The notes beneath the pieces were generated by a model. The model searched no databases and had not been told where the DNA came from. It saw nothing but the letters and a program-made list of their open reading frames with translations. Below, piece after piece: positions 27,437-39,342 of a stretch of DNA of 64,000 bases. Each line of letters starts with the position of its first letter. Position 1 is the first letter of the stretch. The stretch covers positions 310,001-374,000 of the forward strand of contig CAXIUP010000186.1 of assembly GCA_964035015.1 (NCBI GenBank). The letters run 5' to 3'. The DNA is from Corallium rubrum. Taxonomy: Eukaryota; Cnidaria; Anthozoa; Scleralcyonacea; Coralliidae. The translations under genes and the position numbers were made by a program.

Positions 27437-30400
27437 TGCCAACATGGCGGTCATGTATTTGCTGTGTATACTATTCTCAATCTCGTTATTTTATTCGAAA
27501 TATAATCTTAGTTACGTTCCTGTAAATGAGGTCTGCTTCTACAAGTATTCTGATGTTTCATTGTGATGATCCTACCAGTATTGGCATCAAAAAATTACAA
27601 ACTCATCATCATTATTATACAAGATGGCCAGGCTTCAGAAGAAAGCGTATTGCATTTGGTTGTTTCGAAGGGACAAGGATTTCGTATTACAGTAATTCTA
27701 CCGCAACCTATCGGACAAGATTATTGCTGTTATTTGACATTGAAGTTAACCCTGGACCGGATCAATCTTCAACCAGCCAACGTAAGTTAAAATGTCTTTA
27801 TTTAAACTCGAGAAGTTTGGTGAATATAGCAAAATATCTCGAAGCAATGGAGTCTTCAAATGAACACGATCTAATAGCAGTCACAGAAACATGGATAACC
27901 CCCACAGTAAGAGACTGAATTGCTCATAAATACATCCTTTAATATACATCGCAGAGACCGTGAATCTGGTGAACGAGGAGGGGGGGGGGGGGGGTAATGC
28001 TAGCGGTTAGACATCATCTCAAGTCAATCAGGAGATCTGACCTAGAAACTGACGCTGAATTACTTGCATGTGAAATCAAACCAGATAACAGAAAAAAGTT
28101 TTTGTGTCTGGTCTTTTACAGACCTCCTTCGTCGGGTATAACCACCTTAAAAGCCCTTAAACAGTGTCTAAGGAAGGCAAACAGAGCACATTTTACACAA
28201 TTCTTCGTTATGGGTGATTTTAATTTACCCGATGTTAACTGGCTAACTATGGCTCCCGAGCGTAATGATTGTCTACACACAGAACTTGTAAAACTTGTTC
28301 GTGATAATTTCTTGTGGCAACTTATTGATCAACCGACAAGAGGAGACAACATTTTAGATTTATTGCTTACAAACTTTCCCGATAAAGTGATGCATTTGGA
28401 AATATTTGATGACATAATAAACACGGACCATCGGTTGTTTGAGTTTGTGCTCAATTTTAATATCAACAAGAAACTACCTACCAAGAGGAAAGTTTATAAC
28501 TTTAAAAAAGTTAATTGGGATGCCCTTAGATCAACAATTGAGCACACCCCATGGGACATCGTAATGGATGATAGCTGTATTGACAAAAGCTTGTCAAATT
28601 GGATGGATTTATATTTCAGCATTTTCGATGAACACATACCCCAAATTACCATTAAAGATAACAATACTCGGCCTTGGATTGATAAAGATGTTATTCACAT
28701 CTTTCGACAAAAGAATAAGTTAAGAAAAATTGCAAAAGAGTCAGGCCAACAAAAGCACCTTCAGAATTATAACTCTAAGCGGAAACAGGCCAAATTAATT
28801 TTGAATAACAAGTATAACGATTACTTAAACGATATAAAATTGTCATTCAAGGATAATCCTAAGAAGTTTTGGAGTTTTGTTAAGGCTACCACCAAATCGT
28901 CATCGTATCCCCAATTTCTAAAGTATGGTAAAGATTTTTCGTCATGCAGTGTAGATAAATCGAACATGTTTAACAATTTCTTTCAGTCTGTGTTTTTACA
29001 AGATGATGTTGATGTGTGCAATGAACATGATTCCCAAAATTATCCTGAAGCTGAGTTTTCCTTGAGTGAGCTTGTTTTGACAGAAAGTGAAGTTCATGCT
29101 TGTCTATCTATGTTAGATCCTGACAAAGCATCTGGTCCGGACAATATTCCTGCAAGAATTTTGAAATTAACTGCCGACCAAATTGCTCCATCTTTATGTC
29201 GTCTTTTTAACTTGTCCTTAAATCTAGGAATTATGCCAACTACATGGAAGGAAGCGAGTGTGACACCTGTTTTTAAAAATGGAAATGCTGCTTGTGTAGA
29301 AAACTACAGACCGATTTCATTATGTATTCTCTCGAAAGTACTGGAAAGGTGTGTTCATAACCACATTTATGATTTCATACAATCTAGAATTAATGATATG
29401 CAACATGGCTTCCAACGACAGAAAAATTGTTCTACGCAACTGATTCAGGTTTACCATAATATTTTGGAAGCTTTGGATAAACGAAATGAGATAGACACTA
29501 TCTATCTTGACTTTACTAAAGCCTTCGACAAGGTATCCCATCCCTTGTTGTTTCATAAGCTGGAAGAGTTTGGATTTCATGGGCGATTACTGCTGTGGCT
29601 CAGGAGCTATTTGTCTGGTAGAAAGCAAAGGGTTGTTTTGGAGGGACAACAATCGGATTGGCAGACTGTTTCCTCGGGAGTCCCACAAGGCTCTATTTTG
29701 GGACCTTTATTGTTTACACTATTCATAAATGACTTGCCAAACCAGATAGCATCCCTCTCGAATGGGCCTATATGCCGATGACAGCAAAATGTTTAGAGTT
29801 ATAAAAAACGCAGCCGATGTAGAACAATTTCAGAGTGACCTATCAAATGTTCATGACTGGAGTAGGAGATGGCGGATCCAGTTCAATACTAAAAAATGTA
29901 ATTTTATGCGTTTTTCGCATAAAAAGTCTTCCAAGGATATCCATTATGATATGAATGGTGTGTTGCTGGATCGAGTTAAGTCAGTGAAGGATCTAGGAAT
30001 TTCGGTGACAGATGACCTGCGCTGGGTTCAACACATATCAGAAATAACTTTGAAAGCGAATAGAACTTTGGGTTTAGTCAAAAGGGTATGCAGAGATATA
30101 AAGGATGTCCACATCAGGAAAATTCTGTACTGTTCGTTGATAAGACCTCAACTGGAATATGCAACTGAACTGTGGTCCCCAGAACAAGTCACATACAAGC
30201 GTATGTTGGAAAATATTCAACGTAGAGCGACTAAATTCATTCTCGATTACCCCCTATACTCCAATTACACGGAGAGACTTGTCAGTTTGAATTTGCTTCC
30301 CTTAGAACATAGAAGAATGTATAACGATCTGGTTTTCTTTTTCAAATGCCAAAACGGCCTATATGATCTAGATATTTCAAATATTGCCAAAAAACGGATT

Positions 30401-30825
30401 GCTAAATATAATATTAGATCTTTTAACATCAATAATTTTGATGAGATTAGATGTAACACTGAATTTTATAGACACTCGTATTTTCCAAGAGTAATTAAAG
30501 CTTGGAATCTACTGTCAGATGATTTGAAGACCGTTGCGAAGATTGGAGTGTTTAAGAGGAATCTGAGAACCCACTTCTATGAAACTTTGAATGTTTATAC
30601 ACCTTCGTAATTTTTTTTTATTTTTAATGTTTATACACCTTCGTAATTTTCTTTATTTTTAATTCTTGTATTTTCATAGTATTTAACTAAACTATATTTG
30701 TTGTACCATAATTGCATGTTATTCGTCTGTAAAATTTATGGTAGGCAGATTCAATTGGGGCTATGCTCTGTCTGCTCACCTATCATCTGATGTAAATGTT
30801 TTGATGATGAAGTTATTAAACTAAA
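27437..30825 (+). mobile_element. Near full-length LINE (jockey/CR1-like) inside Polinton-2
   Basis: Plus-strand non-LTR retrotransposon. Endonuclease domain from about 27780 (KLKCLYLNSRSL, then FYRPPSS and MGDFNLPDVNW). Reverse transcriptase follows: VENYRPISLCILSKVLERC, LDFTKAFDKVSHPLL, SSGVPQGSILGPLLFTLFIN and LYADDSK. The C-terminal domain (29762-30610) has RPQLEYATELWSP and FPRVIKAWNLL. The frame breaks near 27915 (before a G-homopolymer at about 27979-27994) and near 29765. The 3' end is AT-rich, with a tail of TAAACTAAACTA type. 5' and 3' ends are approximate. It interrupts the coiled-coil gene of Polinton-2. Confidence 0.9.
27997..29781 (+). CDS. LINE endonuclease/reverse transcriptase, main ORF
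   Basis: 594 codons open: the C-terminal two thirds of the APE-type endonuclease (nicks target DNA) and most of the reverse transcriptase including GVPQGSILGPLLF. The frame is lost just before the LYADD catalytic box, which is read in the next frame (29762-30610). The N-terminal endonuclease part is at 27526-27918 in another frame. Inactive as it stands. Confidence 0.85.
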   Translation: MLAVRHHLKSIRRSDLETDAELLACEIKPDNRKKFLCLVFYRPPSSGITTLKALKQCLRKANRAHFTQFFVMGDFNLPDVNWLTMAPERNDCLHTELVKLVRDNFLWQLIDQPTRGDNILDLLLTNFPDKVMHLEIFDDIINTDHRLFEFVLNFNINKKLPTKRKVYNFKKVNWDALRSTIEHTPWDIVMDDSCIDKSLSNWMDLYFSIFDEHIPQITIKDNNTRPWIDKDVIHIFRQKNKLRKIAKESGQQKHLQNYNSKRKQAKLILNNKYNDYLNDIKLSFKDNPKKFWSFVKATTKSSSYPQFLKYGKDFSSCSVDKSNMFNNFFQSVFLQDDVDVCNEHDSQNYPEAEFSLSELVLTESEVHACLSMLDPDKASGPDNIPARILKLTADQIAPSLCRLFNLSLNLGIMPTTWKEASVTPVFKNGNAACVENYRPISLCILSKVLERCVHNHIYDFIQSRINDMQHGFQRQKNCSTQLIQVYHNILEALDKRNEIDTIYLDFTKAFDKVSHPLLFHKLEEFGFHGRLLLWLRSYLSGRKQRVVLEGQQSDWQTVSSGVPQGSILGPLLFTLFINDLPNQIASLSNGPICR

Positions 30826-31170
30826 CTAGAAGTCACTTAACACTGGTGGTGGTGCTGCTGCTAAAGAGGAGATTCTGTTTATTCTTCTTAATATCAGTCC
30901 CACATCATCTAGTGTCTTATTAGTCTGATTGATGTCATTACTAGCGTCAGACAGTTCCATCCTTAATTCCTGTATTTTATCCTTCCTCTTTATTTCATCT
31001 TCATATAATTTTTCCTTACTTGCTGCTAATTGTTCTAATGCATGATTATGTCTCTTGATTTGTGCTTCATATCCATTATGATTTATTTTACTGAATAAGA
31101 ACCCTGCACCTGCAAAACTTATAGCAGCGAAAGTTGTCTGAATTACTCCACCTACTAATGTACTGGCCAT
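30826..31170 (-). pseudogene. Polinton-2 coiled-coil protein (body)
   Basis: Homologue of the 16608-17027 gene: VGGVIQTTFAAISFAGAGFL, INHNGYEAQIKRHNHALEQL, then a heptad helix. Truncated at LSDF by the LINE at 30825, which supplies the stop. ATG at 31170. Confidence 0.8.
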
Positions 31171-31174
31171 ACTC

Positions 31175-31401
31175 CTAAGTGGATTTAAATGGATCTGTTG
31201 GGATAATCTTCTTCATCTGTGCGTAATCTACTATGTAGCTACTTAATGCAACTGCTACTACCAGTTTGGCTGTACCCTTTAATGACTCAGGTGTACTCAG
31301 TGGTTCCTATAGTATTTTCTTACTTACCACATAAATACCAACTGCTCCTAAGAGGTGATCAGTAAAGATTCCTAAACACTATTTGCAACTTTCTTCTCCA
31401 T
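31175..31401 (-). pseudogene. Polinton-2 homologue of the 78-aa membrane protein
   Basis: Recognisable EPLSTPESLKGTAKLVVAVA and a TDPFKST ending, as in 15928-16164. At least two stop codons interrupt it (near 31370 and 31310). Confidence 0.65.
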
Positions 31402-31436
31402 ATATAATATACTGTAGGTTATATAATATTATTATA

Positions 31437-31756
31437 TTACAAATTTTCTAAAGAATTTTTACTGACTGTTGGATGAAGAGTGTTGGTGATAGACGGAGAA
31501 CTGTCCTCCTCCTTTGTCTGCTGCTGCTGCTGTTGTGATGCTTTAGGATACACTGTGAACCATAATGACCCTACAGCCACTGCTAAACCTAATACACCAA
31601 TAACAGTAGTGCATTTCCTCACTTCTGGTCTGATACCTATTGTGCCTTTTTTCTTTCTCTAGCTGCTTTTGCTAGGAGCGCTAGTTTTTTCCCTGATTCA
31701 ACCCTCTTTGGGTCTTTATATTTTTCTTTAACTTCAGTGGTTATTTTTTCTTCCAT
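31437..31756 (-). pseudogene. Polinton-2 homologue of the split small membrane protein
   Basis: Starts MEEKITTEVKEKYKDPKRVE at 31756, with the basic KKLALLAKAARERKK segment. After a frameshift near 31640 come a membrane span (VIGVLGLAVAVGSLWF) and a Gln-rich polar tail. Shows what the LINE-split gene of Polinton-1 (14037...15909) looked like. Confidence 0.65.
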
Positions 31757-31903
31757 ACTATAATATATATTATAACAGAATACCCTCCGTCTATGTAAAC
31801 AACGCTTATAGAGTCCTACGCCCTATATATATCTAATCTATGTAGATGACTGTAGGTAGTCTATGTAGACAACGCTTATAGAGTGCTACGTCCTGTAAAT
31901 AAT
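31757..31903. repeat. Imperfect ~65-bp direct repeat
   Basis: TCTATGTAGACAACGCTTAT and ATCTATGTAGATGACTGT recur at about 31790-31850 and 31860-31920, giving a local tandem duplication downstream of the 330-aa gene. No gene. Confidence 0.5.
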
Positions 31904-32896
31904 CTATGTAGATGACTGTTTCCTTAGTATTAAGTAATAAACAGAACCAGCAACCGTGATTACTACTAGATATTCCCCAGTAAAAATAACTGCTTTCCCA
32001 CCAGCCTTTTCTATAGTTGTCCATGGAATAGTCTTTTTAAACGAAGGATGTAGCTTTTCCCACTTCTCATGTATCTTGGCTTGGTGGAAAATATCCGACC
32101 CCTTTCTGGTTATACCTACTGACAGACCAGTAACCAAAGCAATTATACCCAGGCCAACAGAAGTTGCAATACCAGCTTTCTTCAGAGTCCTGTTTAATCT
32201 GGCTTCTGTCCACTGGTCATAGTGTTTTCTGATACCATCTCTGAGTATTTTCATATTAGTGTCTCCACCAGTGGAGTCTACGACTTTCTGCCCAACTGTT
32301 TTAAAACCACCTCCCAGATACTTTACAGAATAATTCGCTATAAAACCAGAACCATTTTCACTGACAGAAAAATCTCTTCTGATACGTAGCATATTATTGT
32401 CAGTCAAATAGTCAATAAACATTACGTCAGAGCATTGGGGTTCCAGACTTAGAATATTTGTAAAAAATTCCCCACAGTTTTTTTGAGCGAGAATTCTCCC
32501 TAAGCTACCTTCCATTTTCTCTGAGTAAACAACAGAACCGTCTGCTGGTGGGAAACCGCTGCTGCTGATGGGTGCTTTCTGTACTGGATGGATATTTATT
32601 TCCCATTCATCGTCATCATCAAGGTTTTCTCCACCAGCACCACCAAAGTCTGTTTCATCACTACCGTCGTTGTTATCCTCTGGTACATCTACAGTCTGCT
32701 GCTGATGGTGGAGCTGTCGGAGGATTAATCTATCACGAATTTTCCTGTACTGAACCATTTTTTCAATTTCCCCCCCATCCCTCACTGTCAGTTTTCCCTC
32801 TACCACCAAAATCAGTTTCTTCCATTCCTCCTGTCTCCTCTTCTTCAGGGGGGATGGTGTTTCTTCTGACGGAGGTTTCAATTCATATTCTTCCAT
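31904..32896 (-). CDS. Conserved Polinton-2 membrane protein, 330 aa
   Basis: Intact open frame from ATG 32896. A charged N-terminus (MEEYELKPPSEETPS) and an acidic linker come first. The conserved blocks shared with 22192-22944 follow: FFTNILSLEPQCSDVMFIDY, the span ATSVGLGIIALVTGLSVGI with TRKGSDIFHQAK, and the final span VIFTGEYLVVITVAG. One of the few unbroken genes of Polinton-2. Function unknown; a viral membrane protein is likely. Confidence 0.72.
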   Translation of the reverse strand: MEEYELKPPSEETPSPLKKRRQEEWKKLILVVEGKLTVRDGGEIEKMVQYRKIRDRLILRQLHHQQQTVDVPEDNNDGSDETDFGGAGGENLDDDDEWEINIHPVQKAPISSSGFPPADGSVVYSEKMEGSLGRILAQKNCGEFFTNILSLEPQCSDVMFIDYLTDNNMLRIRRDFSVSENGSGFIANYSVKYLGGGFKTVGQKVVDSTGGDTNMKILRDGIRKHYDQWTEARLNRTLKKAGIATSVGLGIIALVTGLSVGITRKGSDIFHQAKIHEKWEKLHPSFKKTIPWTTIEKAGGKAVIFTGEYLVVITVAGSVYYLILRKQSST

Positions 32897-32909
32897 ACTC
32901 CTGTGTATA

Positions 32910-33355
32910 TTATCTCTTCCCATAGTATTTCTTGTAATATCTTTCTGACACACCATTGATTGGAACAGTCCCTGACCCAACAACTATTTCATCAACTAGA
33001 CTGATATCAGAACACAGCACATCATGATTATATGGCTCAAATCCCTGTATGGTCTGCATTACCCTGTTGGTGATTCCTCTGTATAGTCTGTATGCTTCTG
33101 CACATGTCTGTTTCTTAGTGGCTAGACTGCTTTTCTGTAGGAAGGTCTGTAGGAATACACCTAGACCAGATAACACAGCAATTGGAATCGGATTAGCTGT
33201 AACAGTACCAACTATCACATCTGAAGTAGTCAATGCGATTGACGACATTGTTATGGAGAGATGCATCAGTCTGTACTTCTTAGCCAACATCCTATAACAG
33301 TGCATTTTCATCTTGTTGGTCTGTGGTTAAAAATCCATAGAAAAGACTCATATAC
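32910..33355 (-). pseudogene. Polinton-2 170-aa membrane-protein homologue with LamG-gene remnant
   Basis: 32910-33311 is homologous to the 12455-12967 protein (SDVIVGTVTANPIPIAVLSG, then VDEIV). It lacks the basic N-terminus. Just upstream, at about 33355-33338, the minus strand encodes MSLFYG, the exact first residues of the LamG-like protein of Polinton-1, preceded by TTAGTATATG. A deletion therefore removed nearly all of that gene and the start of this one. Confidence 0.7.
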
Positions 33356-33356
33356 T

Positions 33357-34916
33357 AAGCAATGTAATATTTACTTATTAGAAGACCACTGATTATACAT
33401 GCTACTAAAAGAACTCCATTGTTAGAGGGTTTACTAGCATTCGTACAGAGTCTGCATGACTTCTCAAGTAATTTGGGTGTAAGTTCACGGAAAATTTTCT
33501 TATTGCGGTAAGTGCTTCACTTCATTATGACTGCTATTGGATTCTGAATTATTAAGATGATGAGCAATTGCTTTACTATATACTTTTTTATGATCAGGAC
33601 TGGTTGGTTGTGCTTTTTGAAAATGTAACTTTACTGTTGATACCAAAGTTCATAGACTCAGCAGTTTTCATTAAATTATTGTATCCTGCTATAGGATTCT
33701 TAAGAATTATCATGTCAGATGAAAGTAACGACAGACTGGGTGATATAGCCATATTCAGAATGACATTTGTATCCTTTACTGCTTTGTTCATATTGTTGAT
33801 CCATGTTGCTGTGTCATAGTTTATAATACTGTCTTCTACTAGTCTACGGAAAACTTTTTGACTCTCAAGTGCTAATGCTCTTATACCATATATACTCTGT
33901 CTAGTTTTAGCTTGGGCACCTAGAATAGTGTAGATATATATATATGCTTCTATAGAGTTGTTGATTAATTCACCACCCTGACGCAGGAAACCATGGGATG
34001 TGACTGGTATGAACTTTTTGTAGTCATTTTTTATGTCACGTATTCTGACTGCACCTGTCCAATTTTTATCAGAGTGTTTTGGGTCTTCTGTGTGTTCTAC
34101 TTCCTGCCATGTCTATTTCGGAGTATGGTGTTTTAGTGTTTTGGTGATAGGAAATTTATTGAGGATGTTTGCGAGATCCTCTGATGAAAGTTTCATTATT
34201 CTTCTGACGGTAAAATACAGATGGAACCTTATTAGGGAAGTTATTCGCTTAGGGATGTTATCAGATGGGGTAAGATGCTGTTTGGATATTCCACATGCAT
34301 AAGTGGCTAGGTAGGTACCAATTAGGCTTCTGTAGTAGGATTCTTCTGTGTTCCATAAGGCAGTTTCTTTGGTTGTTATAGGCAGAGGTGGTAGGGCAGA
34401 CTGGAAATAGTCTCTGTTGTTGACATATATTCTAAAATTGTTTATAGGGTAATCTAGAACATAATCAGTTGGGAATTCATCGTAATAGTCACCATAACCT
34501 GAGTTGTGCTTTTTTCCACGTGGTAGTGGCATAGGACACTGTACTGTACTGATGATTGACCATATTTTTGGAAAACCACTCTAATGTTCTGTGGATGTTT
34601 TGTTGGGCTGACGTGTTTGGCTCTGAGGAGGAGGGGTGGGGTTGTTGTGTAGCCATATCCACATTTTCTTACTGTTCTTAAAAGTAGATGAAGTAATGTC
34701 TGTTGATATGAGGTCATCCTCATTATTTCTGAACCATATGTTAGTTGATTTTATTTCACCATCTTTACCTACTGTTGTCGTGAAGCTGAATTTACTGAGG
34801 GTGGCATTGGGGTATTCCTTAAGTAGGTCTGCCTTGGACTGGCTGTTACCTTTTCTGAGGTTGTTCATGGCTTTTTCATAATTCTTACCATAGTAGTTGT
34901 GGTATAGTTTGTCCAT
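33357..34916 (-). pseudogene. Polinton-2 homologue of the 417-aa protein
   Basis: Fragments in several frames: MDKLYHNYYGKNYEKAMNNL (from 34916), DYPINNFRIYVNNRDYF, TYACGISKQHL, IRFHLYFTVRRIM, then NKAVKDTNVILNMAISP and GYNNLMKTAESMNFGINS. After the last stop (33594) an out-of-frame membrane tail near 33360-33470 matches the tail at 11600-11657. Several frameshifts; non-functional. Confidence 0.82.
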
Positions 34917-34939
34917 ATTATAATATTGGTTATATCATA

Positions 34940-35617
34940 ATGGTAAAGCTGAGTGTGTTATTGGATGGTCCAAGAAAGGTGATCAACTTACAGGAAAGCA
35001 TACTGACTAACGCGAATGTGACCAATCTCCATCTCTCCTACTTAAGAAGGCTTATGTAATGTGTGAGATGTATAACGTGACCGCTGACAAAGGCAATTAC
35101 TATGTTCTCAACAAACAGTTTAACAAATTCCTTGGTGATGGCTATTATAACTTCCAGGACTTAAAAAGGATTCTTGAAAACAATTCTAACAATGGTGTTA
35201 AACTGATTTTACATAAGCCAGAAGCTAAATGCACAATGACTACTGACTCTAGTACAACGCTAGTCCTACACGCTAACCTGGCTGGGCTTCTGGGATTAAA
35301 CACCCGTATATTTCTACCTGACAGTAGTACTAAAAGCGAGCGTTGTATAAATGTGAATAATGGGTTGAAGTATCTGAGGGTCACATGTAATATTATAGAC
35401 CAGTCACTTAATATAGACGAAAGGGGGAAAAAGAGTGATGTTCTGGTGAATCTACCGGTGACAAGCAGTCAACCTCTTTTTGGCTCAACTCAACATTGAA
35501 TCAAAGGTTAGCATAAACAAGGGACTTATAAACCAATTGGAATTCCATGTTACAAACCAGGATGGAAAACCTTTGGACAATTACGGTAGCATCCTATTGG
35601 AACTTTACATTATGTAA
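34940..35617 (+). pseudogene. Polinton-2 penton-like protein, broken
   Basis: Homologue of 8385-9074. Readable parts are VLHANLAGLLGLNTRIFLP, NNGLKYLRVTCNII and VNLPVTSSQPLFGS. After a frameshift near 35495 a terminal EFHVTNQDGKPLD and LELYI block follows. Here it lies between integrase and the 417-aa gene, opposite to the order in Polinton-1. Confidence 0.7.
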
Positions 35618-35633
35618 TATATATTATGTTATA

Positions 35634-36652
35634 ATGGACAACGCTGCTGATAATGATATAGATGCTAACGTAGAATTAGAACAGGGGTTGAGGGATATAT
35701 ATACTACAACCCATCAACTGGTTATCAGTCAGCTGAGAGACTCTACCAGAGGGCATTAGCAGATAGTCTTAGGAATGTCAGTAGAAAAAAGGTTAAGGAT
35801 TGGTTGAAATCACATGACACGTACACCTATAAGCCAATTCTTAGAAAGCATAAATTTAGACAAACAATGGTTGACTACCTTGGTGAGCAGATTCAAATGG
35901 ACCTTGTTGATATGGGTAAGTATAAGAACCAGAATAAAGGATACTATTGGATACTAACAGCTGTTGAGATACTAAGTAGATACGCCTTTGCTGTGGAAGT
36001 CTATAGGAAAGACACTGTATCAGATATTTCTCATCTTCTTCGTCAGATAAGAAAGCCGCTATTGTGGAGAGGTTTAACAGAACCCTGAAAAGCATGATGT
36101 GGAAATACTTTTGCAGTAAAGGAACATATAAGTGGATTGATAATAACCACACGCTATTGGACCAGCTTGTAGATAATTACAATAACACTAAGCATCATAC
36201 TACTCTAATGAGCCAGCCAGTGTGAGTGAGAAGAATGAGGGTGAAGTATGGACCACCTTATATGGACATCACTTTGGAGACCTTCCACTACCTAAATTTA
36301 AAGTTGGTGACACTGTTAGAATCTCAAAGTATAAATCCACATTTACGAAAGGGTATGGGGCTAACTTCACAGAGGAACTGTTCAAGGTGAGTAAGGTAAT
36401 CCGCGGTGACCCTAATGTATATGAGATAGAGGAGGATGGTATAGTGGATGGAGAGCCAATCATTGGAAGTTTTATGAAGAGCAGTTAAGTGCTGTTGATA
36501 AGAAAGATGATCATTTGTTCAAGGTGGAGAAAATACTGAAGAAGAAAAAAGTGAAAGGTAAGAATGACAACTTGGCACTTGTTAAATGGCTTGGCTATGA
36601 TAGTAAGCATAACAGCTGGATACGTGAGAGTGATATACAAAATATAGGTTAA
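35634..36652 (+). pseudogene. int: Polinton-2 integrase with chromodomain, broken
   Basis: Starts MDNAADNDIDANVELEQGLR. The catalytic core shows IQMDLVDMGKYKNQNKGYYW and, after a deletion that removes the second-Asp segment (near 36020), AIVERFNRTLKS. The SH3-like part is FKVGDTVRISKYKS and the chromodomain ends LVKWLGYDSKHNSWIRESD. At least three frameshifts. The segment with the middle catalytic Asp is gone, so it is inactive. Confidence 0.9.
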
Positions 36653-36670
36653 TGTATAATAACAAGAGGA

Positions 36671-38031
36671 ATGGCTGAAGGAGGCTTTGACGAATATGAA
36701 ATGAAGGACTTTGATGTTGACAAATTAGAAAACTACAGTAACGATCAACTCAATGACTATTTTAATGAAATCTCTGAGGAAAGAAACAGATTATACAAAA
36801 TCCATGGAGACAATGACGATACACCTGAAGAAGTGAGAGCGAAGTACGAAAACTTTGATACTGCACTTAACGCAATTGAGGAGGAAAGAGATCGACATTA
36901 TAATCATGAACAAACTGAGACCTCATTCATAGATAGCGATGATGGGAAAACAGTGACTATTAAGAAGGGAATAGGTGACCCTATAGAAGCCCCACAGGGT
37001 ACTGTATTATCAAACTATAAAAGAAATATTACCAATGACAAGAAAGCTAAAATAAGTCATGTTCTGGGACTGGACTACCAATTCAGGGTGAAGGATGGTA
37101 AAAACTCTGAGGAACTGATAAAGGACACCACAATAGCTTTTAACAGTAAAAGAGGCAAAATCATCGGTCTTAAATATAAGGGGGTGTCGGTCTACGTATC
37201 TGACGATGGTGGAAAAAGTTATAGAAAAACAACTGATAAAAGAAATCGGAACACCTTGAAAGAGTTTGAGAATGCTGAACTAGAAGCGACTAAAGAGTAT
37301 GTACAGTTAGAAAAAATAGAACAGGAATATGGCCTTACTGAGACAGCCCCCAAACAATATATGGATATAAACATCCATGGTTTAACACCAAAAGAAAATA
37401 GTGGATTACGGGGTGTCCTCACTCCAAATAAGTCAATCGACCCCAGGACTAGGAGTCAGTTTCTAAAAGCACAAGCCGACCATTTTCAGGAAACTATTAA
37501 TGAGACCAAAAAAACGATTGAAAATGAAGAAACCACCTCTATGGAAGATTTCAAGTTGGATGACCGTGTAATTGGTCTTGAAGACGCTAGGGACAGGACA
37601 CTAGAGCAACTAGAGATTGAGGATAAGTCCTACGTCCTAAGAGAACAGCAAGAGGAGGACATCTCTAGACTACAGAAGTTCAAAGAGTGGGCAAAGGAAA
37701 ACATAGCTGGACTGGCGGCTATAGCAATCAGTATAGCTGGTATAATCACCACTGTTATAGTAAGTGCTAGAAGTGTTATAACAAAGGGGGCACAAACAAC
37801 TAGTAAATTTGCTAAAGCTGTTTATAAAGCCTTCAGAGATATCGCTAAGAAACTGGGTCCTATACTTGGTCCAGTGTTTAGTGCTATTGGTAGTATTCTA
37901 GCTACTATACTGAAGTATGGGGCTAAGGGATTAGCATGGTTGGCTCAGAATCTATGGATATGTTCCTTACACACTTACATGGTTTATTGGACGTAGGACT
38001 TTTGATGCCTATAAAAACAGACGGGGGAAGA
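36671..38031 (+). CDS. Polinton-2 membrane protein of the capsid block
   Basis: Homologue of 7142-8378. Open from MAEGGFDEYEMKDFDVD to about 37950 (441 codons to a stop at 37996). It has the NETSFID-like acidic block, GLKYKGVSVYVSDDGGKSY, two hydrophobic segments (AIAISIAGIITTVIVSA and ILKYGAKGLAWLAQNL), then a frameshift before the final charged tail near 38031. The long helical insert near the N-terminus is not in Polinton-1. The single-frame N-terminus shows that the split in Polinton-1 is secondary. Confidence 0.72.
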
Positions 38032-38065
38032 AATAATAATAATAATATTATATTACCAGTAGTAT

Positions 38066-39318
38066 ATGAAGCAGGACGACAGGATAAAAGCATCATTCAG
38101 AAAGAAAACCATCAGATTCCATTAGTAGGAAAAGAGGAACATGGCGGGTTGTGGATGTAACTTTCAATCCGAAAGAAATCCAATCAGGACAGGATCTTTA
38201 TGTGAAGTTGGCTACACTCCCTATGAATCATGTGTTAATACCTGGCAGTAGATATGTGACATTTGATTTTAAAAACGGTAATACAGAATCATACCACCAG
38301 CCTAATCTGAAAAGTACACTGTTTAAGCAGATTACTCAAAGTCAATGGGGAAATCTACAGAGATCTTAATGAGGCCCACGTATGGAAATGCTATGAGGAT
38401 CTTTGGTCCAAGAGTGGTAGAATAGGGAAAGTAGATCAGGGTCTTGGCGGGAGTACTAACTTAACTAAACTGAGGTGTAAAGATGCTTCTGCTAGTAGTA
38501 GTAGTAATGCTAATGATACTACTCTTAATGCTGTATATGGTACCAGGTTTAAAGTACCTATTGATGATGACTTCCTCAGTGAGAATGGAGCTGTCTACCC
38601 ACATGCTCTGGCCAACACTCATGAAACTATTCTGAAAGTTAATAGCCCTGGGAAAGTACTTTTACCTGGTGGAAGTGGTAAGACTGTACCCAGCAGCTTT
38701 AAACTGGAAAATATAAAAATGAAATATGAAACTATAGAAAATGAACCTCTGGCTATGGAAGTGGAAGACAACTACAACAGTGGGAAATCTTCTTACTATG
38801 AACATGTGACTCTGGTGAAAACATTTCCAGTGGGGACGGCAACGGCAACTACTAAGATCCACGAGAATATAAATCTCCCTAGGAAGTCTATGAGAAGTAT
38901 TGTCCTACTTTTTAAGAGAAGTACAGACGGTAGTGAAAGTTACTACTATCCAAATATAGAAAGTGTAAAAATAAGTTTCCAAGGGCAGCCTAATTTTCTA
39001 TACAGTCAGAGTATGAAAAAATATGACTTCTACGGGGAGGCTAGTATTGTGTTCTTTCCAAGTGATAACACTAATGATAAAAATGTTTCCGAAGATAATT
39101 TCTTTACAAATAGGTTCACATTTGTAATAGATTTATCATCTACTGGACTGAGGGATATCCAAGGACAGGGAGCAAAACTGACTGACAGCCAAAATGGGGT
39201 CCTATTGGAAATAACTAAGTTAGCCCCATCTGCCAGCGTCTGTACCTGCTATATGTATGTGGTAAGTGATGGGCTGTTGAACATTAATAATGCTATGTTA
39301 CAATCAATTCAATACTGA
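38066..39318 (+). pseudogene. Polinton-2 major capsid candidate, broken
   Basis: Homologue of 5883-7124. An N-terminal fragment (NPKEIQSGQDLYVKLATL, IPGSRYVTFDFKNGN) is in different frames from the middle. The C-terminal 199 codons (38719-39318) are open: INLPRKSMRSIVLLF, YYPNIESVKISFQGQPN and VVSDGLLNI. Stops and shifts lie near 38120, 38330 and 38700. The start overlaps a GTAGTATATG motif as in Polinton-1. Confidence 0.75.
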
Positions 39319-39342
39319 GTCGTACCTCCTCTGTCCTATCAT

